This document shows, one piece after another, positions 25,130-34,126 of a DNA stretch of 64,000 nucleotides. Source of the stretch: Pseudomonas sp. UFMG81 (lineage in GTDB: Bacteria; Pseudomonadota; Gammaproteobacteria; Pseudomonadales; Pseudomonadaceae); assembly GCF_015354575.1 (NCBI RefSeq), contig NZ_JACAFQ010000022.1, positions 16,796 through 80,795 of the forward strand, in the 5' to 3' direction. Position 1 is the first letter of the stretch. Each line of letters begins with the position of its first letter. The notes beneath the pieces were generated by a model. It did not search any database and was not told the DNA's origin. It was given only the letters and a program-made list of their open reading frames with translations. A program made the position numbers and the translations under genes.

Positions 25130-25549
25130 ATGTTCGGCTCATCATACGATCCTCGATTTCCCATCCCAGAGATGGGAACTGCCAACAAGTACATCAATCG
25201 GCTCGGCTGGCTGGGTAGCAAGCTGTTGGCGCTTTGCTGGGCATTGTCGACAATCAACGTGAGCATGTCTGTGCTCGTTGGCATCGGAGTAACCGCTGCG
25301 CTGTACCTTGCCTACATCGGTACGGACTATCGCCGGGCCTTCCCGCGCATCATGGCTTCGCATACGAAAGCGAGCCTGCTTAGACTGTTCGTCAAAGCCT
25401 GGCCGGCATTTGTAGCTATCGTGATCATCTCCGGGCTCCTCGTACAAGCATTCACCTGGCAGCAGTTGGGCGAATTCAAGGCCGCACTCCTATGCCTGGC
25501 TGCGATCCCGTTCGCTTCCTCAATACTTAAGACATTGCTTGGCGACTGA
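25130..25549 (+). CDS. Small predicted inner-membrane protein
   Basis: 139 residues from the ATG at 25130, chosen because AGGA lies 6-7 bp upstream. Three or four hydrophobic segments follow: LLALCWALSTINVSMSVLVG (residues about 30-50), VTAALYLAYIG, FVAIVIISGLLVQAF (about 90-110) and ALLCLAAIPFASSIL near the C-terminus. The N-terminal 25 residues are soluble. No family is recognised. It stands alone, followed by a decayed PAS gene. Confidence 0.55.
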   Translation: MFGSSYDPRFPIPEMGTANKYINRLGWLGSKLLALCWALSTINVSMSVLVGIGVTAALYLAYIGTDYRRAFPRIMASHTKASLLRLFVKAWPAFVAIVIISGLLVQAFTWQQLGEFKAALLCLAAIPFASSILKTLLGD

Positions 25550-25571
25550 TTCTTACAGGCAGCGATCGCAT

Positions 25572-26057
25572 AGTTTGTGGGTGGGTGTGGGACATTCTGG
25601 AAAACCGGCTAACGGCCGATGAGCGTTTTTCACGATCATTCGGGCTGCCGGCGCAGAGGTGCATGGCCGGCATTCCGATCGAAGAGCCATTCTCCTCATT
25701 CACCCAGATGACCGTGATCGTGTCTCCGCCGACATCCAGGAAGCGATGAATCGTGGTGGAGCATACCGGTGTGAGTACAGGGTACGGCAAGAAGATGGTG
25801 GCTATCGGTGGATCGAGGCAAATGACCGCGCCGAGCTCAACTCAGAAGGCCAAGCTGTACGCTTCCCTGGGATTCTCATGGACATGGAGTCACGCCGCTC
25901 TGCCGAGACGGAGCGTGACAGGATGCCAGCCTTACTCCAGACTTTTACTGCTGCGGTGCCTGGAGTCGTCTATGCCAAAGACTTGGAAGGCCGGCTCCTC
26001 GTTGCGAACCATGAAGCTACCCAACTCATCGGCAAAGCATTGCTCAGGGGCGACTAG
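25572..26057 (+). pseudogene. PAS/PAC sensor protein remnant, frameshifted
   Basis: The first part (from about 25578) reads VWDILENRLTADERFSRSFGLP, the end of a PAS fold. Near 25690 the coding frame shifts. The second frame then gives HPDDRDRVSADIQEA, YRCEYRVRQEDGGYRWIEA and FPGILMD, a typical PAC motif, followed by a second PAS start (AAVPGVVYAKDLEGRLLVAN). It stops at 26057 before any kinase domain. So the N-terminal sensor part of a histidine kinase or cyclase has been truncated at both ends and frameshifted. Confidence 0.75.
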
Positions 26058-26144
26058 AGAGGGCCTATTGCCAGGCAAAAGGTTGACCTCACTTTTCCGC
26101 CTCCAAGCACGTATAGCTTGAATATGAACCCGGCGTGGGAGCTC

Positions 26145-26891
26145 TCAAGCTTTTGCGAGACGATTGAATACCTCTTGGTAGATTTCACCGTCAGCCAGAG
26201 CGAAGAGCAGCATCTCTACCTCATGAATATGCTTTTCATCGCCCCACAGATCCTTGCTCACCTTGCGCACGATGGATAGGTATCGAAGGTAGGCATCCTG
26301 CTCTGGCACAAAATGCTTTTTCCTCATACTTTTCGGGTCACTGCTTTCGCCTTGAAGTAACCGTTCACCCAACAACAATGTGGTGACATCCAGCATCTTC
26401 AGCCGCGTATTACGACCTTCAGGCATCGGAAAAATAGGGTGCGCAGCACCGGTAAGGTAATTGATGGCATTCAGAGAGTACGCCACGCGTGCATCATAGA
26501 TGCATGCCCAATCTGGGCAGACGATAGACGCCCACTTCGACCAGCTGCTGATGAGTTTGAAGGAAGGCTTGAGCCCCGCCGGCACTGCTGGGGAACCCTT
26601 GTGAGGGGAGAAGAGCTCAAGCGTCTCGCGGACTTTTGAGAAACGCGTGATACCACCCCATACCTTGATGAAATAGGTGGCTACTCTGCCATGCTCAGCC
26701 TCACAACGGGTTGAGAGAACAAGATCTCGAAGACCTGCTTTCAGCTCAAGAGTGCGATCGAATGAGGTTTTACCTGTAAAAGCGATACCAAACTCTGCGG
26801 TCACGAAGTGATCATCGAATGCCCAATCGTAAAGAGACGGCAGATCATCTTTTTTCTCCCGCAAGAATTCTGCTACAGCTTTTTCCATCAT
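26145..26891 (-). CDS. Hypothetical protein in operon with an HTH regulator
   Basis: 248 residues from the tandem ATGs at 26891. No recognised domain, signal or membrane segment. Features: a charged N-terminus (VAEFLREKKDDLPSLYDW), a middle with WGGITRFSKVRETLELF and WASIVCPDWACIYDARVAYSLNAINYL, and a helical C-terminus (EVEMLLFALADGEIYQEVF). The ACIYDARVAYSLNAI segment has the look of an alpha-helical nucleotide- or DNA-handling domain but I cannot name it. It lies 85 bp downstream of an XRE-type regulator on the same strand, which suggests co-transcription and control by that protein. Confidence 0.55.
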   Translation of the reverse strand: MMEKAVAEFLREKKDDLPSLYDWAFDDHFVTAEFGIAFTGKTSFDRTLELKAGLRDLVLSTRCEAEHGRVATYFIKVWGGITRFSKVRETLELFSPHKGSPAVPAGLKPSFKLISSWSKWASIVCPDWACIYDARVAYSLNAINYLTGAAHPIFPMPEGRNTRLKMLDVTTLLLGERLLQGESSDPKSMRKKHFVPEQDAYLRYLSIVRKVSKDLWGDEKHIHEVEMLLFALADGEIYQEVFNRLAKA

Positions 26892-26976
26892 CTGCCCGCC
26901 GTAAAAATGACGCAGATGATAGCAAAAGCACATCTCCGTATGGGCCCCGGACTATCGTTCGTCTAGCGTGAGCTTG

Positions 26977-27387
26977 TTAGTTCGTGAAAGCTAGCTCGGT
27001 CTGCATTGAGCGTTGTTCTCCGGGTTTAACTGCACGAGGCGGGCGACGACCAGCTAATTGAATGGTGCTTGAATCGTTCAGCTGGATGCTCACGCCAGGC
27101 AAGCCACCATCGTGCTGAAGCTCATCAAGCTCGGCTCGCATTTTTGACATCAAGTCCAATGCAGACCTTCCAGTATCCTCGCTCAGTGTCAGCGTGAGGA
27201 GCGTCAACGGGCTCAGTTCGAGTCGGTTACTGATTTGTTCAAGCTTGTCCAGAGTGATGCTTGATTTCCCTAATTCAAGCTTTGATAGGTAGGTGCGGCT
27301 AGTCGTGTCAGCAAATTCTCGCTGTGTGATATTACGCTTGCTGCGCAGTGCACGAAGCACGTTGGCGAAGGAGGCTTTGAGCGTCAT
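26977..27387 (-). CDS. XRE-family HTH transcriptional regulator
   Basis: 136 residues from ATG at 27387; a longer frame to 27552 runs through the promoter region. Residues 8-65 are a Cro/C1-type HTH: VLRALRSKRNITQREFADTT, then RTYLSKLELGKSSITLDKL and ISNRLELSPLTLL. The C-terminal half has a short coiled segment and a basic tail (RRPPRAVKPGEQR). It is probably autoregulatory and controls the downstream gene at 26145-26891. It is divergent from the small protein gene at 27532. Family certain, targets unknown. Confidence 0.8.
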   Translation of the reverse strand: MTLKASFANVLRALRSKRNITQREFADTTSRTYLSKLELGKSSITLDKLEQISNRLELSPLTLLTLTLSEDTGRSALDLMSKMRAELDELQHDGGLPGVSIQLNDSSTIQLAGRRPPRAVKPGEQRSMQTELAFTN

Positions 27388-27531
27388 GCTTCGTTCTCTG
27401 CGCTTTTGGCCATTTTGATAGGGGGCTACGTATCCTGCTTCTAGACTATCATGGCTGGAAAGGAGCACTCGTATGTAGAGGTAACTCCGCACCGCTAATT
27501 CGCAGCACAGAAGCAATGTGAGGTTGAGCAT

Positions 27532-27741
27532 ATGCAGCGAAAAAAACGGCAACCAGTCCTGCCCGATGATCCTTTGTATCAGCAGGCCTTAGAGGCCATG
27601 AAACGTTACGATCAAGCCAAAGTGGATGGGAGGCCTGACGCTGAGGTGGAGTGCCTCCGTCTGGAGGCCGAATACGCATTTCAGTCAGTCACCGACTACC
27701 AACTTGAAGCACTCGGTGGTCGGTCTCCGACACACCATTAG
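27532..27741 (+). CDS. Small conserved-looking hypothetical protein
   Basis: 69 residues, ATG with GAGG at 8 bp. A basic start (QRKKRQPVLPDDPLYQQALEA) is followed by a helical, acidic middle. The pattern 'LPDDPLYQQAxEAMKRYxQA' is familiar from small unnamed Pseudomonas proteins. Divergent from the XRE regulator with about 145 bp between. Function unknown. Confidence 0.6.
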   Translation: MQRKKRQPVLPDDPLYQQALEAMKRYDQAKVDGRPDAEVECLRLEAEYAFQSVTDYQLEALGGRSPTHH

Positions 27742-27928
27742 CGTATGCTGCGGAACCAAGGAAAGCGCGTACCCCCTATCGCAGGTGTAGTTGAGTCGAC
27801 CAAGCTGGCGCTCACGGAACTTGGTCGCACAACTGCGGAGGGCACCGATGCTGGCACCAATTCAGGTAGGATGGCAGAGCCTCTGCAGCCCAGCTCGGGA
27901 CTGCATCTGACCTGCTTGAGATACACCT

Positions 27929-30900
27929 ATGAACGGACACTCGGACGCCTTTATCGACCTTGATCGTACTTTCTCCAAGATCCCCTTCGATTCTGATGCG
28001 TCCGACGACGTAGATATGAGCGGTCGGCATAGCGGGAACGGAGAACTTCGCTGGCCAGACTTGCTTCAGCACCACCGAGTGATACTGCTGTCCGAGGCGG
28101 GATCAGGCAAAACCGCTGAAATCCGGAACGTGACTCGCCAGCTACGTAGTAAAGGGAAGACGGCCTTCTTTCTACGAATTGAGAACGTCTCCCCGGATTT
28201 GGAAGACGCAATCGAGGAAGGTAGCTTCAGTGAGTTTGAAAGCTGGTTAGATTCAGGCACCGAAGGGTGGCTGTTTATGGATTCAGTAGACGAAGCTCGG
28301 TTAAAAGACCCGAGAGATTTCGAGCGTGCAATCCGTAAAATTGGCCGTTTGACTCAACGTCTAGGGGCCCAGGCGCACATACTCATCACCGGGCGGAGCA
28401 CAGCGTGGCGTGCCAGGACGGATCTAGCGATCTGTGAGGAGAACTTTGCCTTTGAGCCCATAGCCCAGCAAGCACCTACTTCTGAGTCTGATGTGCTTGC
28501 AGACTCAGCGCACACGGTTTCAACAGAATCGAAGTCAGGTGTGTTGTTTCTCGTAGTGACTCTCGACGACATTCATGGGAAACAAGTCGATCAGTTCTTA
28601 GCAGCCACTGGTGTCGAAGATGGCAAAGCATTTCACGCTGAACTTGAGCGTAGGGATGCATGGTCGCTGACGACGCGCCCGCTGGACTTCTTGGAGCTCG
28701 TCGATTATTGGCAGGCACACCATCGTATAGGCTCGCGCCTGGAGCTGATGAAAAGCAGTATCGATCGTCGCCTGGAAGAGCGAGACCAAAATCGCGCCGA
28801 GATCAAGCCTATCGCACCAGAGAAGCTTCGCGAAGGCGTCCGTCTTATAGCTGCCGCGACTACATTTGGACAGGTCTCTGCCGTCCGCGTCCCCGATGGC
28901 GATGCCAACAAAAAGGGTATTCCAGTTCGATCTGTCCTTAAGGACTGGAATGACGCAGACGCTGGTACTCTGTTGACCCGCCCGATTTTCGAGCCGGGCA
29001 TTTATGGAACGGTACGCTTTCACCATCGCACTGTCCGTGAATACCTTACAGCTGAATGGCTTCACGAGCTAATTCGATATGCGGCCTCTCGCGTCAAGAT
29101 CGAGAATCTGTTCTTCCGCACCCAATACGGACTGCAGGTAATCAACCCCTCGCTGCGTCCAGTCTTGCCTTGGCTGGCGCTATTGGATGATCGTATTTGC
29201 GCACGGCTGGAGGAGGTTGCTCCAGAGGTATTCTTCGAGGGTGGTGATCCAGGCCAACTCCCATTAACGACTCGCCGGAACGTGTTGCGTAAAACTTGCG
29301 AGCACTTGGCGCAGCCGGCCCATAGCTGGTCAATGACTGACTATTCAGCTGTACAGCGATTCGCTCACCATGACCTCACCGAAGATATCAAAGACCTGCT
29401 GGCGCTCTACAGCACAAACGACGATATCACCTGGTTCCTGTTACGCATGGTTTGGCAAGGGGAGGTGGTGGGCGCGCTCGCAGAAGCGAAGCAATTCGCT
29501 CTCACTGCACAGCACAAGCACACGCGTTTGGCAGCCATACGTGCCGTCATCGATTTGGGTACGCCCCAGGACGTCGCTGACCTACGCCAAGGGTTATTGA
29601 ATGGTGACAAGGACATTAATCGGGAGTGGCTGGCAGAGCTCGTCGATATCGTGCCGCCGAACGATGACTCAATTCGTTGGTTGCTAGATGCGATCCAGCG
29701 AGCGGCCAAGAAGGAGCGTTACAGCGGTAGGGACAGCCTAGCGATTAACCTTTCAAGCTTGGCAGTAGGTTTGCCGCTGGAGTATTTCCCTACCTTTATC
29801 CATGGGCTAGGGGAGCTTCTGGCCAAGTCGCCTACCAAAGATCACGGTTTCATTGCCATCTCGAAAAAGTACATCTGGCTTGCCGAAATTGCTGGTCAAT
29901 GTGTGCTCCGGCTGATCCATGAGCGCGATCCGTTTGCGCTCGATGAAGCCGCCCTAGGCATCTTGAGCAAGCTCGCTCTAGCTCATGTGTACGATGAGCG
30001 GGAAATTCAAGAGCTAGGTGAAAACCTCCGAATAGCGGTGCCCGCTTGGCCTGAGCTTGATTACAAACTGTTCTGGCATGACGTCGAGGTTGCCCGAAAG
30101 GGGCGTGTGCACCGCAACTCGCCAGTGATCAACGTCTGGCAATTGATCGGTTTCCGACCATTCTGGACGCTGAACAAACAGAATTTTTGTCGCGCCTGCG
30201 ACCAAATTGTCAGCCTTACTGAATTCCAAGATCGCCACATGGCGATGAGTATGGCCTTTGAAATTTATAAGCAGCATGGCACGCCGATTGAATGGCAGGT
30301 GCAGCTTCGAAGGGGCACTGAGTCCTACGCCGAGCTAAGCGATAAGCTGGAACTCATGCTGAATCCGCCGCCGCGACAAGTCGAGGAATGGGAGATCCAG
30401 CAAGCCCAGTGGAAAGAAGAGGCGGCCCTACGAAAGAGTGAGGAAGCGAATCGACGTCGCGAGTGGCGTGAAGGTCTTGCCGCCGATGTAGCGCACATCA
30501 ACAGTCCCGAGCCGGGTGTGATGACTCGCTGTCAAGCCTATCTACTCGAGGAGATGCGTGATGGTACGTCATCCTCAAGTACATGGAGCAACGGCAACTG
30601 GCAGTCACTCGTTCTCGAGTTCGGAATGCCGGTCGCTCAAGCGTTCCGTGTAGGGGCGATTAATTTCTGGAGGGGCTATTGCCCGCAACTTCCATCAGAA
30701 GGCGCGCCGGCTAATACGACTCCATACCAGGTGATTTTGGGGTTGACGGGGCTTGCTATAGAAGCCAGGGAGGAGTCGTCCAGTTTCCTCCAAATGTCTT
30801 GCAGGGATGCTGAGTATGCCGTTCGTTATGCTCTCCTTGAATTGAATGGCTTCCCAGAGTGGCTCCCTACGTTGTTCAAGCGCTGGCCGCAATCTCTTCT

Positions 30901-32272
30901 AGAAATCGTAGATCGTGAGATCTGTTACGAGCTGGGTCAGCCAAACTCGGACTCAGGTGGCAACCATGTCTTACGCAGGCTGCGCTACGGTGGTGAATGG
31001 CTGTATGAAGCACTAGCAACCCCGCTCATGACTCGGCTGGCTCAACCTGTGAAAACCCTGGAATCCCTTCAACTCGTCATGAGCGTCGTAGTGGAGTCCC
31101 CCATCAGTGATCAGGCACTAGCTGATCTCGCCAGCGAGCGTGCTATCGCAGAGAGCGATCTGGATATCGCGCCGTCTTGGTTTGCTATGTGGATTGGATC
31201 GGAACCTTCTGAAGGTATCCCGGCGCTGGCGGCTCGTCTCGACTCGCTGCCTTCAGATGACGCAAAAGCGCAATTTGCGATGCTGTGCCTGATTGGCATT
31301 GTTGGTGGTCACAATGCACACCGTTGCCGGCAAAATTACAAGACAGTTGCGCATGCCAAAGCGCTGTATCTGCTCGTTAACGAGTACGTACGTATCGCGG
31401 ATGACATCCAGCGCGCAGGAACAGGCGTCTACTCGCCAGGCCTGAGGGACGACGCCCAGAATGCACGTGACGGATTACTTGCTCTCATTCGAGAAACACC
31501 TGGTAAGGAAGCGTTCCTGGCTTTAGAGGAAATTGCTCGGGCGCATCCTTCCGAGAGCCTTCGCCCCTGGAGTGCTTTCTACGCGCAACAGAAAGCCACG
31601 GCAGACTCTCATACGCCGCCTTGGCCACCAGAGAAAGTCATCGATTTCCATAACTCACTGGAAAGCACTCCTACCACGCACCGAGAGCTTTGGAATCTCG
31701 CTATCGATCGCCTAATGGATTTGAAGCATGTGCTGGAAGAGAGTGACTCAAGTTGGGCAGAGCTTCTGTTGCCTTCAAGTCAAGAAACCTCGGTTCGCAA
31801 ATACATCGGTGACTGGTGTAGAGAGCGCGCTGCAGGCCGCTACAGCGTAGTCCAGGAGGAGCAGCTTGCGGACGACAAGCGACCTGACTACAGGTTCCTG
31901 AACACCCAGTTCGATGCTCCCGTACCGGTCGAACTGAAGCTCTCGCAGAACTGGAGCGGGCCGCAGCATTTCGAGCGACTTGAGAATCAGCTATGCGGGG
32001 ATTACCTTCGCGATGACAGGTCGAGCTGCGGGATCTTTTTGCTTGTCAGCCGAGATGATCAAACCAGATGGGAGACCCAAAACGGTGATCGTGTCGGACT
32101 TGAGGGCTTGGTAGCAGCGTTGCAGGAACACTGGCTGAGTATCGCCTCTAGATATCCTGGCGCTGAGGACATAAAAGTCATCGGCATCGACCTTACCAAG
32201 CGGGGAGGACAGGCAGCAGCCAAAGCCATCAAGGCCAACCAGGTGGAAGCCGGCCTGAGCGAGGAGGGGTAA
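27929..32272 (+). CDS. Giant STAND-like NTPase with C-terminal nuclease-like domain
   Basis: 1447 residues, ATG at 27929 with only a weak ribosome site. Walker A SEAGSGKT sits at residues 55-62, Walker B LFMDSVDEA at 115-123, and a sensor-type HILITGRSTAWR near 150; together they suit a NACHT/STAND-like P-loop NTPase. Residues about 400-1250 are helical repeat-like (for example HKHTRLAAIRAVIDLGTPQD, HEAT-type), as in sensor or scaffold regions. Near 1310-1345, RPDYRF...VPVELKLS gives the D...ExK order of a PD-(D/E)XK nuclease. STAND proteins such as Avs trigger effectors after sensing phage proteins; here the order is NTPase, repeats, nuclease. Named family not recognised. A defence role is inferred. 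Confidence 0.65.
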   Translation: MNGHSDAFIDLDRTFSKIPFDSDASDDVDMSGRHSGNGELRWPDLLQHHRVILLSEAGSGKTAEIRNVTRQLRSKGKTAFFLRIENVSPDLEDAIEEGSFSEFESWLDSGTEGWLFMDSVDEARLKDPRDFERAIRKIGRLTQRLGAQAHILITGRSTAWRARTDLAICEENFAFEPIAQQAPTSESDVLADSAHTVSTESKSGVLFLVVTLDDIHGKQVDQFLAATGVEDGKAFHAELERRDAWSLTTRPLDFLELVDYWQAHHRIGSRLELMKSSIDRRLEERDQNRAEIKPIAPEKLREGVRLIAAATTFGQVSAVRVPDGDANKKGIPVRSVLKDWNDADAGTLLTRPIFEPGIYGTVRFHHRTVREYLTAEWLHELIRYAASRVKIENLFFRTQYGLQVINPSLRPVLPWLALLDDRICARLEEVAPEVFFEGGDPGQLPLTTRRNVLRKTCEHLAQPAHSWSMTDYSAVQRFAHHDLTEDIKDLLALYSTNDDITWFLLRMVWQGEVVGALAEAKQFALTAQHKHTRLAAIRAVIDLGTPQDVADLRQGLLNGDKDINREWLAELVDIVPPNDDSIRWLLDAIQRAAKKERYSGRDSLAINLSSLAVGLPLEYFPTFIHGLGELLAKSPTKDHGFIAISKKYIWLAEIAGQCVLRLIHERDPFALDEAALGILSKLALAHVYDEREIQELGENLRIAVPAWPELDYKLFWHDVEVARKGRVHRNSPVINVWQLIGFRPFWTLNKQNFCRACDQIVSLTEFQDRHMAMSMAFEIYKQHGTPIEWQVQLRRGTESYAELSDKLELMLNPPPRQVEEWEIQQAQWKEEAALRKSEEANRRREWREGLAADVAHINSPEPGVMTRCQAYLLEEMRDGTSSSSTWSNGNWQSLVLEFGMPVAQAFRVGAINFWRGYCPQLPSEGAPANTTPYQVILGLTGLAIEAREESSSFLQMSCRDAEYAVRYALLELNGFPEWLPTLFKRWPQSLLEIVDREICYELGQPNSDSGGNHVLRRLRYGGEWLYEALATPLMTRLAQPVKTLESLQLVMSVVVESPISDQALADLASERAIAESDLDIAPSWFAMWIGSEPSEGIPALAARLDSLPSDDAKAQFAMLCLIGIVGGHNAHRCRQNYKTVAHAKALYLLVNEYVRIADDIQRAGTGVYSPGLRDDAQNARDGLLALIRETPGKEAFLALEEIARAHPSESLRPWSAFYAQQKATADSHTPPWPPEKVIDFHNSLESTPTTHRELWNLAIDRLMDLKHVLEESDSSWAELLLPSSQETSVRKYIGDWCRERAAGRYSVVQEEQLADDKRPDYRFLNTQFDAPVPVELKLSQNWSGPQHFERLENQLCGDYLRDDRSSCGIFLLVSRDDQTRWETQNGDRVGLEGLVAALQEHWLSIASRYPGAEDIKVIGIDLTKRGGQAAAKAIKANQVEAGLSEEG

Positions 32273-32708
32273 AACCTTGGCCGATCTCATTGAAGGCGAG
32301 CGTCGATTCAGGCGGCTGCTTCTCCGATCTCCGCCCTGGCGACCCTAAGGCGGTAGCTGTCCTCCAGGAACTGGATCTTGTTGAACGAGACCTCTGCGAC
32401 GTGGCTTTGTCCTGCAATCATCTCCTCGACTTGGTCACTAAATCGCCTCGATCCTCAGGCCGTTTGATAGTTGACGAGCACACGACCCCGATGCCCTGGC
32501 GGGAGCGACTTTCTCAAGCCAGCGTTGGGTCTACTCGAGTTGCGGCGGGCCCTTACTTGGATGACTTTGAAAATTTTTCGAGGAATGGGGGAGGGAGATG
32601 GCTCATCTTCAAGCGCATCGGGATGCGGCCCGTTCCGACTGAGCATTGGCATCTATTGCTGCAGCAGCCACCTGATGACGAGCCTACAGGCCCGGGCTTG
32701 TAACTTAG
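32273..32708 (+). other. Region after the NTPase gene, doubtful coding
   Basis: A frame from a TTG at 32290 to 32703 could encode 137 residues. The section PKAVAVLQELDLVERDLCDVA to HLLDL looks protein-like, after which the composition becomes random. There is no ribosome site. It may be the remnant of a gene. Nothing else is supported here. Confidence 0.3.
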
Positions 32709-32747
32709 TTTTTGGAATGTAACATCGGCCGCGTTACATTCCAAAAA
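32709..32747. repeat. Perfect 15-bp inverted repeat with extra half-site
   Basis: Arms TTTTTGGAATGTAAC (32709-32723) and GTTACATTCCAAAAA (32733-32747) are exact reverse complements around a 9-base spacer. A further GCGTTACA half-copy lies at 32750-32757. The structure would form a strong hairpin. It could be an operator, an element end or a terminator for the HNH fragment on the minus strand. Confidence 0.75.
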
Positions 32748-32752
32748 CCGCG

Positions 32753-33031
32753 TTACAAACTATGAGGTCGGGTCGCTAGAGCAGAGCGCCTCTTTGCTTC
32801 AGCTAGGTGCTCCTTAAGAGTCTCAATGCTCATGACCTCAGAACCACGACGCACCACCGCATGGCAATTCGGACACAGCGGGATCAGATCCTTTATTGGA
32901 TCAAGCTTGTACTCTGCGCCGATCGTACTCAGAGGAACGATGTGGTGGACATGGCTGCCGTCAGCTGCAAGATATCTTCGGAAGCTCGCAATATAGTTAA
33001 ATCCATTGATGCTTTTGCCATCAATGGAGGG
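32753..33031 (-). pseudogene. HNH endonuclease C-terminal fragment
   Basis: The minus strand reads INGFNYIASFRRYL, then DGSHVHHIVPLSTIGAEY, KDLIPLCPNCHAVVRRG and ETLKEHLAEAKRR to a TAA at 32753-32755. HHIVPL and CPNCHAV are the HNH (His-Me finger) motif with its zinc-knuckle. The frame is blocked upstream by TAA at 33032-33034 and offers no start codon, so only the 3' part survives. Related HNH enzymes include McrA-type restriction enzymes. Confidence 0.75.
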
Positions 33032-33154
33032 TTATCTCAATTTGAGCAAATCATGTGCCTTAAAGCCTGGCCATGAAAAACGTTTGCCTATAGTAAATCT
33101 ATCATTTAACCAGCGTGAAGGACGCCGCGAGTGCAGCACTAACTTAAATTAAGT

Positions 33155-33620
33155 GTCGATAAAAATCGAGATAATACGTTTGGTCGCTCGTCAATTTACC
33201 AGTATTAAGCGAGGCGTCAGCAGGCTACAAATTTGATGAATTTGAGCAGAGGGATTGGCGCGCCTGCGCCCGCTGGCACCATCACCAGCATGGCCTTTGA
33301 GGCCAAAGGTTCATCGTTAAAACCACTAAAGATCGACAAAAATCGGCATAATGCGGCTGAGCCTACGTCAATTTATCACTATAAAACGAGGCGCCAGTAA
33401 TCAATAAGCTTTCACCAACCTGGAGCAGAGGGAAGGGCGTTCCTGTAGCAAAACTACCGTTACACCAAGGTGAGCGTGGAACCGAAAGGTGCATCATTGA
33501 AAAAAATCACTTAAAGGTCGACAAGAATCGACATTGCTCGTATCTCACTGATATTACGCGGTTTTGGCGAGCTACGAAGCGGCATGACTGGATGCATCAG
33601 AATCGGACAATTTCTTTGCA
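33155..33620. repeat. Three diverged copies of a ~180-bp direct repeat
   Basis: Copies start at about 33155, 33332 and 33517, each opening with a TCGA(T/C)AA(A/G)AATCG box. Copies 1 and 2 then share CGTCAATTTA, a CGAGGCG block, GAGCAGAGGGA, and AAAGGT(T/G)CATC in the same order. Copy 3 keeps the opening box and a weaker ATATTACGCGG segment. No frame is open across them. They are AT-rich and sit directly upstream of two MvaT-like genes, so they may be regulatory, for example silencer-binding, or vestiges of a repeated element. Confidence 0.6.
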
Positions 33621-33686
33621 TCCTTCCGAGCAACCATTTGATACGCTAAACTCAGAAAGAGCATTCGCGCGACGGAGCTGGTGAGC

Positions 33687-34085
33687 ATGCCCAGATCTCA
33701 CGAATTTTTAGCACTCAGGCAAGCGGAATGGCGTTTGGCGGAGGCCGCGAGTGAGGTGGAGAAAATCCGCACCTCTCGCGATTTTATGCTAGATGAGCAA
33801 TTTTTCAAGGCTCTTCATATTTTGATGGATACATATGGTTTCAACGCTGCAGATGTCGCACGACTACTGCTTGCCCGTGATCCAGATATCAATTCTCCAG
33901 AACACAATTACTCGACTATGTCTTACTTGGAGAATTTAAGCGAATTCGTCATTTTGGACGAAAGCGAACTCATCAAGCCCGAGCCAGCAGACGTTTGCTA
34001 TGAGGGCTACAGTCCGGAAGATTTTCGATCACGCATGCAAGCTGCAGCAACCAACAACCACAAAACTAGCACGAATAAAGGATGA
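33687..34085 (+). CDS. MvaT-like oligomerisation-domain protein without DNA-binding domain
   Basis: 132 residues from ATG 33687 (GGAG at 9 bp; the GTG at 33681 is too close to it). Residues 5-65 resemble the MvaT N-terminal coiled-coil oligomerisation region: FLALRQAEWRLAEAASEVEK and then FKALHILMDTYGFNAADVARLL, parallel to 'FEEKLRTLMGTYxxSLRDV' of MvaT. The C-terminal half is acidic (DESELIKPEPADVC) and lacks the YKNPHTG...GGNH pincer. It is followed 41 bp later by a full-length family member in the same direction. A natural antagonist or modulator of MvaT filaments is possible by analogy with truncated H-NS forms. Homology is by eye. Confidence 0.55.
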   Translation: MPRSHEFLALRQAEWRLAEAASEVEKIRTSRDFMLDEQFFKALHILMDTYGFNAADVARLLLARDPDINSPEHNYSTMSYLENLSEFVILDESELIKPEPADVCYEGYSPEDFRSRMQAAATNNHKTSTNKG

Positions 34086-34126
34086 ATTGAAGGACGCTGT
34101 TGTGAGGGCGAGTACGAGGTGGTTTT

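Noticed and set aside
32290..32703. A 137-codon gene after the NTPase
   Set aside because: TTG start, no ribosome site, composition protein-like only in its first third.
33155..33620. CRISPR array
   Set aside because: Repeats are ~180 bp and diverged, with no short exact repeats or spacers and no cas genes.
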